Assembly: GCA_026710525.1 (NCBI GenBank)
Contig: JAPOQT010000143.1
Coordinates: 1 to 5,242 of the forward strand
Direction: 5' to 3'
Source: Pseudomonadota bacterium
GTDB taxonomy: Bacteria > Bdellovibrionota_B > Oligoflexia > Oligoflexales > Bin106
DNA length: 5,242 nt
Shown piece after piece: positions 5,030 to 5,242 of this stretch. Within the stretch, counting starts at the first letter, position 1. Each line of letters starts with the position of its first letter. Under the pieces are notes generated by a model. It did no database searches. It was not told where the DNA came from and was given only the letters and a program-made list of their open reading frames with translations. The translations under genes and the position numbers were made by a program.

Positions 5030-5242
5030 ATGACCTCTAATACCACCCAAGACAACTTAAGCAATGTGTTCAGGTATGGCTTCAGTTTAGCTATCTTCGC
5101 TTGTTTATCTCTCAGTTGCCAGTCAACGGAGGAAAAACTACTTGAAGACGCGAATCAGATCAATCAGGGTTATGATAATGAGACAAATTATGATCAGACT
5201 GCAAATACGCAAAACGCAAATATCAACAGTGTGAATAGCAAC
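5030..5242 (+). CDS. Probable lipoprotein at the pilQ position, N-terminal 71 codons (3' truncated by window edge)
   Basis: ATG at 5030 and open to the right edge. The N-terminus looks like a lipoprotein signal: NVFRYGFSLAIFACLSLSC with the candidate lipidated cysteine at residue 30. The lipobox LSLSC is imperfect (Ser at -3, Leu at -2, Ser at -1); another cysteine is at 25. From residue 42 the protein becomes a low-complexity linker: 14 of the 30 residues 42-71 are Asn or Gln. The gene is co-oriented with pilMNOP and sits where pilQ, the outer-membrane secretin, normally follows; some secretins carry lipoprotein-type signals. No AMIN, STN or secretin motif is reached, so a separate small lipoprotein or pilotin is equally possible. 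The ribosome binding site is weak (GATAGG at 5014-5019, 10 nt away). A GTG at 5066 (residue 13) is an alternative start that would give a shorter signal, but it also lacks a good site. Confidence 0.65.
   Translation, partial: MTSNTTQDNLSNVFRYGFSLAIFACLSLSCQSTEEKLLEDANQINQGYDNETNYDQTANTQNANINSVNSN

Noticed and set aside
1..5242. CRISPR arrays, tRNA genes, insertion sequences or attachment sites
   Set aside because: No direct repeat series with spacers, cloverleaf-like sequence, transposase motif or terminal inverted repeats could be seen on either strand.

Overview
The window comes from the chromosome of a Gram-negative (diderm) bacterium with moderately AT-rich DNA. Two things point loosely to a deltaproteobacterial-type lineage (for example Myxococcota, Bdellovibrionota, SAR324 or Desulfobacterota): the long C-terminal tail of the MCE/MlaD-like protein and the compact pilM-pilN-pilO-pilP order. 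No rRNA or other marker fixes the taxon, so this is inference.

Layout. (1) 1-671, + strand: the C-terminal part of an MlaD-like lipid-transport protein whose start lies left of the window. (2) 680-1558, - strand: an unrecognised exported protein with eight cysteines in its exported part and short motifs resembling lysozyme/lytic transglycosylase folds. It converges on the MlaD-like gene with an 8-nt gap. (3) 1559-1797: a divergent intergenic region with candidate promoters in both directions and a perfect 7-bp inverted repeat. (4) 1798-4918, + strand: a four-gene type IV pilus alignment operon, pilM, pilN, pilO and pilP, with short gaps and good ribosome binding sites at pilN, pilO and pilP. 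(5) 4919-5029: a 111-nt spacer that can form a long-range RNA stem starting at the pilP stop codon and holds a weak candidate promoter. (6) 5030 to the right edge, + strand: the N-terminus of a probable lipoprotein followed by an Asn/Gln-rich stretch. It sits where pilQ, the secretin gene, is usually found.

How the genes fit together. PilM is a cytoplasmic actin-like ATPase that binds the N-terminus of PilN. PilN and PilO are single-pass inner-membrane proteins with periplasmic coiled coils and ferredoxin-like domains. PilP links them to the PilQ secretin in the outer membrane. In this genome PilP appears to be exported with a plain signal peptide and not as a lipoprotein, and it starts with an acidic Asp/Tyr/Glu tract encoded by a 12-bp tandem repeat. 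The protein encoded next has the lipid-attachment cysteine. The divergent exported protein may be a cell-wall hydrolase, but its link to pilus assembly is only positional. Most of the window is a conventional pilus locus; the less ordinary parts are the 680-1558 protein, the PilP tract and the lipoprotein-type start at the pilQ position.
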